Below, in pieces: positions 1 through 8,744 of a DNA stretch of 40,515 bases. Made by a program: the position numbers and the translations under genes. Every line of letters begins with the position of its first letter. Position 1 is the first letter of the stretch. The DNA is from Thiobacillus sp. (GTDB lineage Bacteria > Pseudomonadota > Gammaproteobacteria > Burkholderiales > Thiobacillaceae): the NCBI RefSeq assembly GCF_018780105.1, contig NZ_JADMKC010000018.1:1-40515 (forward strand), written 5' to 3'. Below the pieces are notes generated by a model. It was not told the origin of the DNA, made no database searches, and saw only the letters and a program-made list of their open reading frames with translations.

Positions 1-33
1 AATTTTTGCGTCGCTGAATGGTTCAGTATTCAT
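1..33 (-). CDS. Start of a fourth integron cassette gene (partial)
   Basis: Eleven codons, beginning MNTEPFSDAK, run off the left edge. The ATG lies 14 bases past the attC core GTTAGCC (47-53, minus strand), the usual place for a cassette gene start. Too little is present to name a product. Its value is that it shows the array continues to the left. Confidence 0.6.
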   Translation of the reverse strand, partial: MNTEPFSDAKI

Positions 34-46
34 CCGGTTTCCGGCT

Positions 47-113
47 GGCTAACGTCTGAAATCACCGGCCTGCGCGGCTTTTCGCGCAGGTCCGGTGGAT
101 TGAAAGGTTAGGC
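47..113 (-). other. attC recombination site of the NTF2-like cassette
   Basis: Read on the minus strand, the 67-bp site opens with GCCTAAC (107-113) and closes with GTTAGCC (47-53), fitting the RYYYAAC...GTTRRRY outer cores and complementary to each other. The interior pairs well (CCGGACCTGCGCG against CGCGCAGGCCGG) around a short loop, giving the extrusible hairpin that IntI recognises. The stop codon of the gene at 108-500 is the TAA inside the first core, a typical cassette arrangement. Confidence 0.9.
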
Positions 114-500
114 ATCTTCGTGCGAAAAGAGCTCATGTCCATACGAGTTGTCGATTACACAAAGCCAGTTGTCACCAGGATTCTTTTTGAACACATAGGT
201 TGCATTCCGATGGATTAGGGCTGCTTCAGGCGTTGAAACTACTGTTTTAGCCAAGACCAAGGCTGTGTCATCAGATTCCAGAATCTTCATTCCGGCCTGT
301 TTGACGTCTAGCTTGTGGTTGAAATGCGCAGCAATGGCTTCAAAGGCTTTTCTGATTTGAATTTTTCCAATGGCGTTCATGCCCGGCTTTATTACGAGCA
401 CAGCGTCTTCAGAATAGATGTCGATCAACGTATCGAAATCCTCTCGGTTGATTGCCAAGTCGGCTTTCTCGATTAGTTGCTCTATCGGATGTTTGGCCAT
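108..500 (-). CDS. NTF2-like (SgcJ/DUF4440-type) cassette protein
   Basis: A 130-residue protein with the NTF2/SnoaL-like layout: N-terminal helices (IEQLIEKADLAINREDFDTL), the DIYSEDAVLVIKPG strand, a GKIQIRKAFEAI segment and a C-terminal beta sheet ending YVFKKNPGDNWLCVIDNSYG. Such cone folds serve as small enzymes or binding domains; the substrate cannot be told from sequence. It starts at an ATG shortly after the core GTTAGAC (520-526) and ends inside its own attC, so it is a complete single-gene cassette. An IS element now lies directly upstream and probably separates it from the integron promoter, so expression would need the IS or an internal promoter. The family call is fairly safe; the function is unknown. 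Confidence 0.8.
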   Translation of the reverse strand: MAKHPIEQLIEKADLAINREDFDTLIDIYSEDAVLVIKPGMNAIGKIQIRKAFEAIAAHFNHKLDVKQAGMKILESDDTALVLAKTVVSTPEAALIHRNATYVFKKNPGDNWLCVIDNSYGHELFSHEDA

Positions 501-533
501 GAACGATGCATCCTGTGATGTCTAACGAATGAA

Positions 534-545
534 ATGGACTCCCCC
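534..545 (+). repeat. Left subterminal inverted repeat of the IS
   Basis: ATGGACTCCCCC, perfectly repeated in inverse orientation at 1913-1924. It lies a few bases inside the inferred left end, as is characteristic of IS1111-group elements. Confidence 0.88.
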
Positions 546-618
546 GCCCCCGACGGCATCTGATGTGCCAGATTGAATGGAGTCGTTCCGATCAATCGAA
601 AGAGGAGGAGAGTCCGTC

Positions 619-1650
619 ATGAATGTGACTACCGTAGGAATTGACCTGGCCAAGAACGTATTCAGTGTGCATGGCGTCGATGCCCATGGCAAGGTCGTCA
701 TCAAGAAGACCGTATCGCGCAGCAAGCTGCTCGAATGCTTCGCCAACCTGCCGTCCACAATCATCGGCATGGAAGCCTGCAGCGGCGCCCACCACTGGGC
801 GCGGGCCTTGCGCAGTCTCGGCCACGACGCCCGCATCATCGCCCCGCGCTTTGTCATCCCTTACCGCAAGAGCGGCAAGAACGACGGCAACGATGCCGAA
901 GCCATTTGCGAAGCCGTCAGTCGTCCGGCCATGCGCTTCGTTCCCATCAAATCCGTTGAACAGCAAGCCATCTTGAGCCTGCACCGCATCCGCAGCGCCG
1001 TCGTTGCCGAGCGCACCGCCCAGATCAACCAGATACGCGGCTTGCTCAGCGAATTCGGCCTCATCATGCCCAAGGGTCGTTACCCCGCCCAGCATCACAT
1101 TCCCGACATCCTAGAAGATGCCCAGAACGGCCTGCCCAGTCTGGCGCGACGGCTGCTGCACGATATTTACCAGCGCATCCAGACCCTCAACCAGCAGATC
1201 CTCGCCTACGACCGTGAGATCGAACACCTCGCCCGCCACAGTAATCCCGCCCAACGCCTGATGACCCTTCCAGGGTTGGGTGCCGTCACCGCCACCGCAC
1301 TTGTCGCCAGCATCGCCGACCCCAAACAGTTTCACAACGGCCGGCAACTGGCCGCCTGGCTCGGCCTGGTTCCCCGGCAGTACAGCACCGGCGGCAAGAC
1401 CCGCTTGGGGCGCATCACCAAACAGGGCGACAAGTATCTGCGTACCTTGCTCATTCACGGCGCGCGCTCGGTATTGGCAGCGCTCAAGGACAAACAGGAT
1501 CGCACCAGCTGCTGGCTGCGCGACCTCGTCGTGCGCCGGGGTTACAAGCGGGCGGCGGTTGCATTGGCCGCGAAGAATGCACGCATCGTCTGGGCGATGC
1601 TGGTGCGAAGTGAGGTGTATCGGATCACGCCCGCAGGGCAGCGAGCATGA
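619..1650 (+). CDS. IS110-family (IS1111 group) DEDD transposase
   Basis: 343 residues, the usual size. The N-terminal RuvC-like DEDD domain shows GIDLAKN (D9), GMEACSG (E52) and KNDGNDAEAI (D89, D92). The C-terminal transposase_20 part has LPGLGAVTATAL and the GRQLAAWLGLVPRQYSTGGK block typical of the family. These enzymes move a circular intermediate and pair with an element-encoded RNA that chooses the site. I start at the ATG at 619 because AGGAGGAGAG lies just before it; an in-frame ATG at 577 would add 14 unlike residues. The gene is intact and opposite in direction to the cassette genes around it. Confidence 0.95.
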   Translation: MNVTTVGIDLAKNVFSVHGVDAHGKVVIKKTVSRSKLLECFANLPSTIIGMEACSGAHHWARALRSLGHDARIIAPRFVIPYRKSGKNDGNDAEAICEAVSRPAMRFVPIKSVEQQAILSLHRIRSAVVAERTAQINQIRGLLSEFGLIMPKGRYPAQHHIPDILEDAQNGLPSLARRLLHDIYQRIQTLNQQILAYDREIEHLARHSNPAQRLMTLPGLGAVTATALVASIADPKQFHNGRQLAAWLGLVPRQYSTGGKTRLGRITKQGDKYLRTLLIHGARSVLAALKDKQDRTSCWLRDLVVRRGYKRAAVALAAKNARIVWAMLVRSEVYRITPAGQRA

Positions 1651-1912
1651 GCAGCAACACGATCAACCGAAGCGCAGACTGAAGCGTCTGCAAGGTAAAG
1701 GAGCAAACCGCCGAATCACTGCATAGGCAATGGATGACGACAGGTCAGACCGGGGTGTGAAAGTCTGTTTAACTCGATGGCCATCAAGGCCGACTAACGA
1801 ATGAGACCGGCACCCAAGCGCATTTCATCAAGGCCAGGGCAATGCCCATCAACAGGCCGTATGTAGAGCCGCAGTCTTACACCCAATCAGAATCCACTAC
1901 CGTTGCGTGATA
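1651..1912 (+). ncRNA. Candidate bridge/seek RNA region of the IS
   Basis: This stretch after the transposase has no convincing ORF. IS1111-group elements are known to encode their guide RNA here. Two segments match the IS-end junction: CTAACGAATGA at 1794-1804 is identical to 522-532 (core plus left IS end), and GTAGAGC at 1863-1869 is identical to 1928-1934 (right IS end plus first base of the core). A third segment, GTCT (1763-1766) and TAAC (1770-1773) three bases apart, resembles the attC core GTCTAAC and may be part of the target-reading loop. GGCC stems near 1780-1790 could close a loop. RNA ends and fold are inferred, not shown. Confidence 0.55.
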
Positions 1913-1924
1913 GGGGGAGTCCAT
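1913..1924 (-). repeat. Right subterminal inverted repeat of the IS
   Basis: GGGGGAGTCCAT on the plus strand, the exact reverse complement of 534-545. About nine bases separate it from the flanking CTAAC. Confidence 0.88.
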
Positions 1925-1931
1925 GTAGTAG

Positions 1932-1998
1932 AGCTAACCGGCGGCGCTTTAGCGCCGTCCAGCGACCGGAGGGAGCGAGGTTGAGCGCCATGTTAGAC
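1932..1998 (-). other. attC site of the SMI1-like cassette, outer core altered by the IS
   Basis: On the minus strand it opens with GTCTAAC (1992-1998), which holds the stop codon of the SMI1-like gene, then ATGGCGCTCAACC, and closes after a strong GGCGCTAAAGCGCC stem with GGTTAGCT (1932-1939). The last two bases of the final core (CT instead of the expected AC) come from the IS end. Length 67 bp. The core trinucleotide GTT is kept, so the site may still recombine. Confidence 0.85.
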
Positions 1999-2433
1999 AG
2001 CAGTTTCATCTACCTCGACCTCAATGCAGTAGGCAACCCAGGAGGCAAAGCTACCGAATTGTTCAGCTTCGCTCGGAGAAAGTGGACTTTTGCCAACCTT
2101 CGGGAGGGCGTGAGTATCGACCCAAAGAACCGGCCCGTTGGGAGATGTTGTGTCCAACAGCACTGTGCCCGCGTCATTGCGGTCATCAAGGACGACATAT
2201 TGCGCAGGGAGCCCAACGGCGCAGCGAAATCGCTCAGTGGCGGAAACCGAACTGACGATATTGGGAATGGCATTTGCGGGACCGTAGCCGCACGACTGCA
2301 AGAACCACTTAACGTCGCTGGGCAGAGTAACGCGCAGACGGGACTCGACGCTTTGAAGAGTGGCTTCAGTCTCCATTCTCGTGCCTTGGAGAAGCGGTCT
2401 ATGTTTTTCAAGGAGCTCGGCAATCGTGTTCAT
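1993..2433 (-). CDS. SMI1/KNR4-like cassette protein
   Basis: 146 residues. The region from about 25 to 60 (ESRLRVTLPSDVKWFLQSCG) and the later GPVLWVDTHAL and FGSFASWVAYCIE segments fit the SMI1/KNR4 (SUKH) fold: an N-terminal helix, then LP-x-D-x-xxFL-xxxG, then a strand-rich core ending in a helix. In bacteria this fold often serves as immunity to toxins, but stand-alone cassette copies have no proven role. The ATG is 14 bases after the preceding core GTTAGAC (2447-2453) with no clear Shine-Dalgarno, and the TAA stop lies in its own attC, so it is a full cassette. No toxin partner is visible nearby. Confidence 0.75.
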   Translation of the reverse strand: MNTIAELLEKHRPLLQGTRMETEATLQSVESRLRVTLPSDVKWFLQSCGYGPANAIPNIVSSVSATERFRCAVGLPAQYVVLDDRNDAGTVLLDTTSPNGPVLWVDTHALPKVGKSPLSPSEAEQFGSFASWVAYCIEVEVDETAV

Positions 2434-2446
2434 AGAGGGCTCAGCG

Positions 2447-2503
2447 GTCTAACGTGAAATTGAGGGGCGCCGATAGGCGTCCCTCTCGAATGATGGGTTA
2501 GCG
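2447..2503 (-). other. attC site of the first cassette
   Basis: A compact 57-bp site. On the minus strand it opens with CGCTAAC (2497-2503, containing the TAA stop of the cassette gene), continues CCATCATTCGAGAGGGACGCC, turns, and closes CGCCCCTCAATTTCACGTTAGAC. Outer and inner arms pair as in classical attC hairpins. Confidence 0.9.
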
Positions 2504-3094
2504 CTCATAGTTCCGAAGTGCTTGGGCAAGCCTGTAGTTATACGGTGACTCCGTAGCCAACTTGTGAAGACACACATCCTGTAGAGACTGCAATGCTTCA
2601 AAAACTGGGGATAGTTTCGTTTCTACAGGATTGCCGTGCCTGTCTTCTGAGATAAATACCATTTCTTCGGCGATCAAAACTCGCCGGATTGCGCCCTTGG
2701 GCTCATTGATGAAATTGAATCCATCTCGATCGTCAAAGACCATCTCCAGCACTTTGTCTTCCTTTTTTTCAACCCAGTTATCTATCCGTTCATCAAAATG
2801 TTCCAAGTTGTCTCTTGCGGCCCGAGGCAGAATTGGGGAGTCTTTTGCAACTTGCAGGTGAGTCCGTAGCGCTTCTCCTCTCTGCTTTTTGGACTCATCT
2901 GCTTTGATTGGGTCAAAGAACTTTGAAATCATAGCTGCATGAGTGAGAAATGAAACGAGTGCAAACCAGACCTCCCGTGACTGGCGGGATTTGTTTTCTG
3001 CGACCAACGATAGAAGGAGCTTGTAACTTGCGATTGCAGAAGCGGCATGGATTTGAATTTCATCCGTGTACCAATGTAAGTGGTATTTATCCAT
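2498..3094 (-). CDS. Unknown protein encoded by the first integron cassette
   Basis: 198 residues if it starts at the ATG at 3094 (MDKYHLHWYTDEIQ); a longer reading frame to 3172 would cross the attI core and is unlikely. I do not recognise a family. The protein is helical and charged, with no signal peptide or membrane segment; an FALVSFLTHAAMISKFFDP stretch near residue 45 and a C-terminal RLAQALRNYER are the most distinctive parts. It lies next to attI, so it is the most recently acquired and probably best expressed cassette. Its base composition is poorer in GC than the genes right of intI, as is usual for cassettes. Confidence 0.75.
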   Translation of the reverse strand: MDKYHLHWYTDEIQIHAASAIASYKLLLSLVAENKSRQSREVWFALVSFLTHAAMISKFFDPIKADESKKQRGEALRTHLQVAKDSPILPRAARDNLEHFDERIDNWVEKKEDKVLEMVFDDRDGFNFINEPKGAIRRVLIAEEMVFISEDRHGNPVETKLSPVFEALQSLQDVCLHKLATESPYNYRLAQALRNYER

Positions 3095-3108
3095 GTGCAA
3101 TGTTTGAG

Positions 3109-3168
3109 CGCTAACGTTAAGTAGACACCTGAATCGGTGTATAACAAAAATTAACTGAAGTGTATAAC
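3109..3168 (-). other. attI site with direct repeats
   Basis: On the minus strand the junction reads ACTTAAC|GTTAGCG (3109-3122), the core where the first cassette joins. On the integrase side lie two identical 9-bp direct repeats, GTGTATAAC on the plus strand, at 3137-3145 and 3160-3168. Their position matches the accessory integrase-binding repeats of known attI sites. An inverted repeat ACACC-N6-GGTGT (3125-3140) overlaps the first. The cassette promoter should be here or in the start of intI, but I found no clear -35/-10 pair. Confidence 0.7.
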
Positions 3169-3229
3169 GCAACCATTATCACGATAACCTATTGTTCTGA
3201 ATTGGTCTTGGTCTTGATAGGGGACGCAA

Positions 3230-5174
<1,945 letters not shown>

Positions 5175-5272
5175 CGCCTACCCAATCGGGCTACGCGGGC
5201 GGCACCTTCGGACGATTGGCAACGGGCCCGAACCGTCATTTAATCCGGCTGGCCGATAAAACCGGGGGGTGA

Positions 5273-5812
5273 ATGATGTCCGCAGCTGAAGCGCCCGGGC
5301 TGCGCGATCTGGCGAGCCGTTTCCCCCGCATCGGTCGCGTCGAGGCCATTTACGTGCGGCCGCAGCGCCGTGCGCCGATGCTGTCGGTGGACGAGGCCCG
5401 GGCGATTGCCGCATGCGGCCTGCACGGCGACCATTACGCCAGCGGTGCGGCGGGCCGCGTCGATGGCGGTTCCCGGCAAATCACCCTGATCCAGGCGGAA
5501 CACCTGCCCGTAGTGGCGGCCTTGCTGGGCCAGACGTATGTCGATCCGGCCGGGCTGCGGCGCAATCTGGTGGTGTCGGGGCTGAACCTGCTGGCCGCGC
5601 ATGGCTTGTTTCGCGATCAGAGGCTGCTGCTGCGCATCGGCGCCGAGGTGGTGTTGGAGGTGACCGGCCCTTGCGCGCCCTGTTCGCGCATGGAAACAGT
5701 GCTGGGCCCGGGTGGCTACAACGCGATGCGCGGCCACGGCGGGGTCAAGGCGCGGATCCGAGCGGGCGGCATGATCCGGGTGAACGACCCGGTCAGCTGT
5801 GAGCGGGAGTAG
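5273..5812 (+). CDS. MOSC domain protein
   Basis: 179 residues resembling stand-alone MOSC (molybdenum cofactor sulfurase C-terminal) proteins. Typical features are [10 protein letters not shown] near 22-31, GLHGDHYAS (about 49-57), [24 protein letters not shown] and the [11 protein letters not shown] cysteine motif near 140-150, where the conserved cysteine is thought to handle sulfur or Moco. No FeS or other domain is attached. The ATG at 5273 follows GGGGGGTGA. The gene stands alone between the tadA unit and a strong terminator. The exact substrate is unknown. Confidence 0.88.
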   Translation: MMSAAEAPGLRDLASRFPRIGRVEAIYVRPQRRAPMLSVDEARAIAACGLHGDHYASGAAGRVDGGSRQITLIQAEHLPVVAALLGQTYVDPAGLRRNLVVSGLNLLAAHGLFRDQRLLLRIGAEVVLEVTGPCAPCSRMETVLGPGGYNAMRGHGGVKARIRAGGMIRVNDPVSCERE

Positions 5813-5818
5813 GGCACG

Positions 5819-5847
5819 GCCAGACGCTTGTCTGGCGTTTTTTTTTT
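5819..5847 (+). terminator. Rho-independent terminator after the MOSC gene
   Basis: GCCAGAC-GCTT-GTCTGGC (5819-5836), a perfect 7-bp stem with a tetraloop, then G and ten T residues. It starts 6 bases after the MOSC stop and protects against read-through into the convergent umuC. Confidence 0.95.
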
Positions 5848-5882
5848 GCCTGGTAGACTCTGTGCTTTTTGTTCGTGGCCTG

Positions 5883-7166
5883 CTAGGCGCGCGCCAGCGG
5901 AATCTCGGCCCAGTGCGTGGTGTAGCGGGGCGAACGATTGTCCTGCCGCATGCGCCAGACGGGATCGATACCGGCGCCGGCGAGGAAGAGGGTGCCCGAG
6001 CCCATTTCCCGGTTCAGCTGATCCATCACCGTCATCAGCTTGTCGCGCCGGCGAGTTTGGGCGCTGCCGAATAACGTCGTCTGGCGCAGGCCGGCGGGTT
6101 GCAAGGCGCTCAGCAGGATGCCTGCCTTCTGGTACTGGAACCCCGCGCGGTAAAGCCGCTTTAACAGGAAGCAGGCCGCCTTGGCCAGGCGCAGGGTGTC
6201 GTCGGTCGGCTCGGGCAGGCGCAGCCACTGCGCCGCGGAATACTGCGCGGCATCGGCCAGGAACGGGCTGGTGCGGATAAAGACCTGGATTTCGCCAGCC
6301 AGCTGGCCTTCCGCCCGCAGCTTTTCTGCGGCTCGCGTGGCGTAAGCCATCATCGCTTCGTGCAATTCCGGCAGGCCCGTTACCCGCGTGCCGAAGGAAC
6401 GGCTGGTCATGATCTGTTGTTTGGGCGGTGCAACGTCTTCGAGCGCCAGACAGGACACGCCGCGCAGCTCCGTGGCCGTGCGCGCCAGAACCACGGAAAA
6501 CCGTTGTCCCAGCCAGGCCGGATCGGCTGCCTGCAGGTCGGCTACGCTGTGGATATCCAGTTCGGCGAGCTTTTCCGCAAGACGGCGACCCACCCCCCAG
6601 ACCTCGCCAACCGGCGTAGCTTTCAGCAAGGCCCGCTGCTGGGCGCCAGGCAGGGCGCTGTAATCGCAACTTCCGGCAAACTCAGGCCGGGTTTTGGCCC
6701 AGTGATTGGCCAGCTTGGCCAGGGTCTTGCTCGGCGCGAAACCGACGCTGACCGGCAATCCCGTCCATTTCAGCACCTTTTCCCGGATCTTTATCCCCAT
6801 TTCACGGTAGTTTTGTTCATGCCGGCTGGCAAAGGCAAGGAAGGATTCGTCGATTGAATAGACTTCCTGTTCAGGCGAAAAACCGGCCAGAATCGCCATG
6901 ACCCGACGGCTCATGTCGACATACAGCGTGTAATTGGATGACAGGGCAATCACGCCATGCGACCCGGCCAGATGCGCGCACTGAAACCAGGGCTGGGCCA
7001 TCTTGACGCCGAGTGCCTTGGCTTCCTGCGAGCGCGCCACCACGCAGCCATCGTTATTGGACAGCACCACCAGCGGCTTGCCTCTGAGGCCCGGATTGAA
7101 CACCCGCTCGCAACTGGCGAAAAAATTGTTGCAATCCACCAGAGCGAAGGTGCGCGACGGCCTCAT
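5883..7166 (-). CDS. umuC: Translesion DNA polymerase V catalytic subunit UmuC
   Basis: 427 residues from the ATG at 7166; Y-family polymerase that copies damaged DNA with UmuD'. Motifs: FALVDCNNFFASCERVF at the N-terminus (D11), VLSNNDGCVVARS, SNYTLYVDMSRRV and YSIDESFL (D106, E107, catalytic). The C-terminal little-finger region and DUF4113-like tail (RMRQDNRSPRYTTHWAEIPLA) are present. An in-frame ATG at 7208 overlaps umuD and would add 14 unlike residues; I prefer 7166, ten bases after the umuD stop. Co-transcribed with umuD. Intact. Confidence 0.95.
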   Translation of the reverse strand: MRPSRTFALVDCNNFFASCERVFNPGLRGKPLVVLSNNDGCVVARSQEAKALGVKMAQPWFQCAHLAGSHGVIALSSNYTLYVDMSRRVMAILAGFSPEQEVYSIDESFLAFASRHEQNYREMGIKIREKVLKWTGLPVSVGFAPSKTLAKLANHWAKTRPEFAGSCDYSALPGAQQRALLKATPVGEVWGVGRRLAEKLAELDIHSVADLQAADPAWLGQRFSVVLARTATELRGVSCLALEDVAPPKQQIMTSRSFGTRVTGLPELHEAMMAYATRAAEKLRAEGQLAGEIQVFIRTSPFLADAAQYSAAQWLRLPEPTDDTLRLAKAACFLLKRLYRAGFQYQKAGILLSALQPAGLRQTTLFGSAQTRRRDKLMTVMDQLNREMGSGTLFLAGAGIDPVWRMRQDNRSPRYTTHWAEIPLARA

Positions 7167-7176
7167 AACGGGAGGC

Positions 7177-7758
7177 TCAGCCACGCGGGAAAACCGGGTG
7201 GATGACATGGATCACCACGCCCCACAGGGTCAGCTCCTGAGCGTCCTTCAACACGATCTTCGGATAGTCCGGGTTGGCGGGCGCCAGACAGAGCCCGTTT
7301 GGCGTGGACTCCAGCAGCTTGACCGTGAATTCGTTGTCCACCGCGGCCACCACGATCATGCCCGGCGCCGCTTCGATGGCGCGGTCGACCATCAGCAGGT
7401 CGCCATCGTGAATGCCGGCGCCGGTCATGGAATCGCCCTTGGCCCGCAGGTAGTACGTGGCCTCGGGATGGCGGACCAGATGATGATTCAGGTCCAAACG
7501 GTCTTCCTGATGATCGTCGGCCGGCGACGGAAAACCGGCGCGCACGGGGGTGGCAAAGAAAGGCAGTGCCAATGGCTGGCCATGGTTGTCCAGCGCCCAG
7601 GCGCCCGGTGGCAATCCCTGGCCGGGGCCGATCGCGGCGAGCTGGGTCACCAGTGGCAACAGGCGTTCCGGCAAGCGGATCACCCGGGTCGGTTCTTTGG
7701 CCGGGCGTCCGGCGCCGGGACGGCGACCGCCACGGGCTGGCAAGTGATCAGAAGGCAT
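7177..7758 (-). CDS. umuD: UmuD-like self-cleaving protein with an N-terminal extension
   Basis: 193 residues, about 50 longer than E. coli UmuD. The C-terminal S24/LexA-type peptidase part has GDSM (S110) and FTVKLL (K147), the Ser-Lys dyad; the likely self-cleavage site is A74-G75 in PVRAGFPSP. The N-terminal extension has GGRRPGAGRPAKEP then TRVIRLPERLLPLVTQL (24-40), which looks like a ribbon-helix-helix strand and helix, so the uncleaved protein may bind DNA. The ATG at 7758 is two bases from a 19-bp palindrome (7761-7779). Cleavage on RecA activation would both form UmuD' and remove the putative DNA-binding part. Confidence 0.9.
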   Translation of the reverse strand: MPSDHLPARGGRRPGAGRPAKEPTRVIRLPERLLPLVTQLAAIGPGQGLPPGAWALDNHGQPLALPFFATPVRAGFPSPADDHQEDRLDLNHHLVRHPEATYYLRAKGDSMTGAGIHDGDLLMVDRAIEAAPGMIVVAAVDNEFTVKLLESTPNGLCLAPANPDYPKIVLKDAQELTLWGVVIHVIHPVFPRG

Positions 7759-7760
7759 TC

Positions 7761-7842
7761 GATTATTGTAACAACAATCAAGATGAATGCTGCCGGCAAA
7801 GGAAAACGTCTCCAGTGATTTGTCTGGAGTGTCTTGTAACAA
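7761..7842 (-). promoter_or_regulatory. Probable umuDC operator region with two TTGTAACAA sites
   Basis: 7761-7779 (GATTATTGTAACAACAATC) is a 19-bp palindrome with one mismatched pair, abutting the umuD start codon. Its core TTGTAACAA recurs at 7834-7842, 68 bp away centre to centre. Between them CTCCAG-N8-CTGGAG (7810-7829) is another inverted repeat. No CTGT-N8-ACAG LexA box is visible. The arrangement suggests a dimeric repressor bound at two sites; which protein binds is not known. Confidence 0.6.
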
Positions 7843-8214
7843 TATGTATTTGAAATGGATATGAAAACGGATGTGTCAATCCGGCATCGGGAGTGCACAG
7901 GCGATCGCTGTAGGAGCCAGAGCAACCTGCTAACTCAGCTTCCAAATAATCAATAACTTAGGCAAAGACCTTTTTGCTTAAGGTTGATCTCCGCTCTGAT
8001 TTTGCAACCTGATTTTGGCAAATTCCTTTTTTAAAGAAAATTTGCCCCACCTTCCCTAAGCGGACAGCCTGGGTGAGAGCAGCGAGCGGCCGTTGTTCGG
8101 CGATTCTGTTGAAAAACTCGATGTCGCAGCCGAGTCCATCCCCCACCAAGGGTAATTTTTTGAAACGCGCTCCTTTCGGGGCTCGCAACCGGGTCTAAAG
8201 GGCAAGCGCTTTGC
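7843..8214. other. Non-coding stretch, possibly a decayed mobile-element remnant
   Basis: About 370 bases, more AT-rich than the surroundings. A 76-codon minus-strand frame (7958-8188) contains IEFFNRIAEQRPLAALTQ; on that strand the DNA reads GAGTTTTTCAACAGAATCG, a kind of sequence I associate with ends of transposase genes, but no transposase motif or repeat is present. Just after the next gene's stop, GGCAAAGCGCTTGCC (minus strand, about 8200-8214) could be a weak terminator stem. I support no gene here. Confidence 0.3.
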
Positions 8215-8709
8215 CTAGCGTTCCCACACCACGCGTAACAGGTTTTCCTGCTCGTTGTAGTGGTATTCCAGTTCACCCTGATAGGCGTGATGCATCGCCT
8301 CGCCGATGCCGCGTGCAAGGTGGATGTCGGTCGTGGTGATCAGGACGCCGTCATCCTGATCCTCGATCTGCATGATCCGCTTCAGGGGATGCTCGGCTTT
8401 GGCGCGAGTTTCCTCATTCTTCGCCAGATGCAGCAATTCTTCGCGGTGATCCTTGAAGAATGGCCCTCTCACGGTCACATAACCGGCCGGGAACACATCA
8501 TGAATGCGGTGACATGCCGGACACATTGCCTCGTGTGCCTGCGCAGGTTTAACCAGCCATTGCCAGCGACCATCGTGGAACACAGCGCCACATCGCGGGC
8601 AAACCGTGGGTTCCGGCAGTTTGTGCTTCGCCTTGTAGGTGTCGTGCCGGGCTTCCTGAACCAAGCGGTCGCGTCGAACGGGTTCAAATCCAGTAAATCG
8701 GGTTTTCAT
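8215..8709 (-). CDS. BCAM0308-like zinc-ribbon protein
   Basis: 164 residues. Two CxxC pairs (VCPRCGAVFHDGRW and MCPACHRIHD) form a probable zinc ribbon in the first half; the second half has a mixed alpha/beta segment with ADHPLKRIM-like AEHPLKRIMQIEDQDDGVLITTTDIHLARGIGEAMHHAY. This matches the proteobacterial BCAM0308 family, whose function is unknown; similarity to NMD3-like N-terminal ribbons has been noted in that family. I start at ATG 8709 rather than at a GTG three codons earlier. It is monocistronic, followed by a weak stem-loop. Confidence 0.8.
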   Translation of the reverse strand: MKTRFTGFEPVRRDRLVQEARHDTYKAKHKLPEPTVCPRCGAVFHDGRWQWLVKPAQAHEAMCPACHRIHDVFPAGYVTVRGPFFKDHREELLHLAKNEETRAKAEHPLKRIMQIEDQDDGVLITTTDIHLARGIGEAMHHAYQGELEYHYNEQENLLRVVWER

Positions 8710-8744
8710 TTTTCGCACCTGTAATTAACAAAAAAACAACCTTG

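Larger units (their letters stand above)
527..1933 (+). mobile_element. IS110-family (IS1111 group) insertion sequence inside an attC core
   Basis: About 1.4 kb. It carries one transposase gene (619-1650) and roughly 260 bases of non-coding DNA after it, the IS1111 layout. The ends are not terminal repeats: a 12-bp inverted repeat ATGGACTCCCCC lies inside both ends (534-545 and 1913-1924). The element is flanked by CTAAC on both sides (522-526 and 1934-1938), i.e. GTTAG in cassette orientation, so a core-like sequence survives at each junction. Removing the IS and one CTAAC restores a normal attC ending GGTTAGAC. Boundaries are uncertain by about 5 bases because the shared CTAAC cannot be assigned to IS or target. 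Confidence 0.9.

Noticed and set aside
2010-2423. Alternative 137-codon minus-strand frame and the 184-codon plus-strand frame (1903-2457) over the second cassette
   Set aside because: Both overlap the SMI1-like gene, whose start and stop fit the cassette boundaries exactly; the others cross attC sites or lack similarity.
7810-7829. CTCCAG-N8-CTGGAG as a LexA box for umuDC
   Set aside because: It lacks the CTGT...ACAG half-sites; the TTGTAACAA palindromes are better operator candidates.
7958-8188. 76-codon minus-strand frame as a real gene
   Set aside because: No ribosome site, no family, and low-complexity surroundings; kept only as part of a non-coding remnant.
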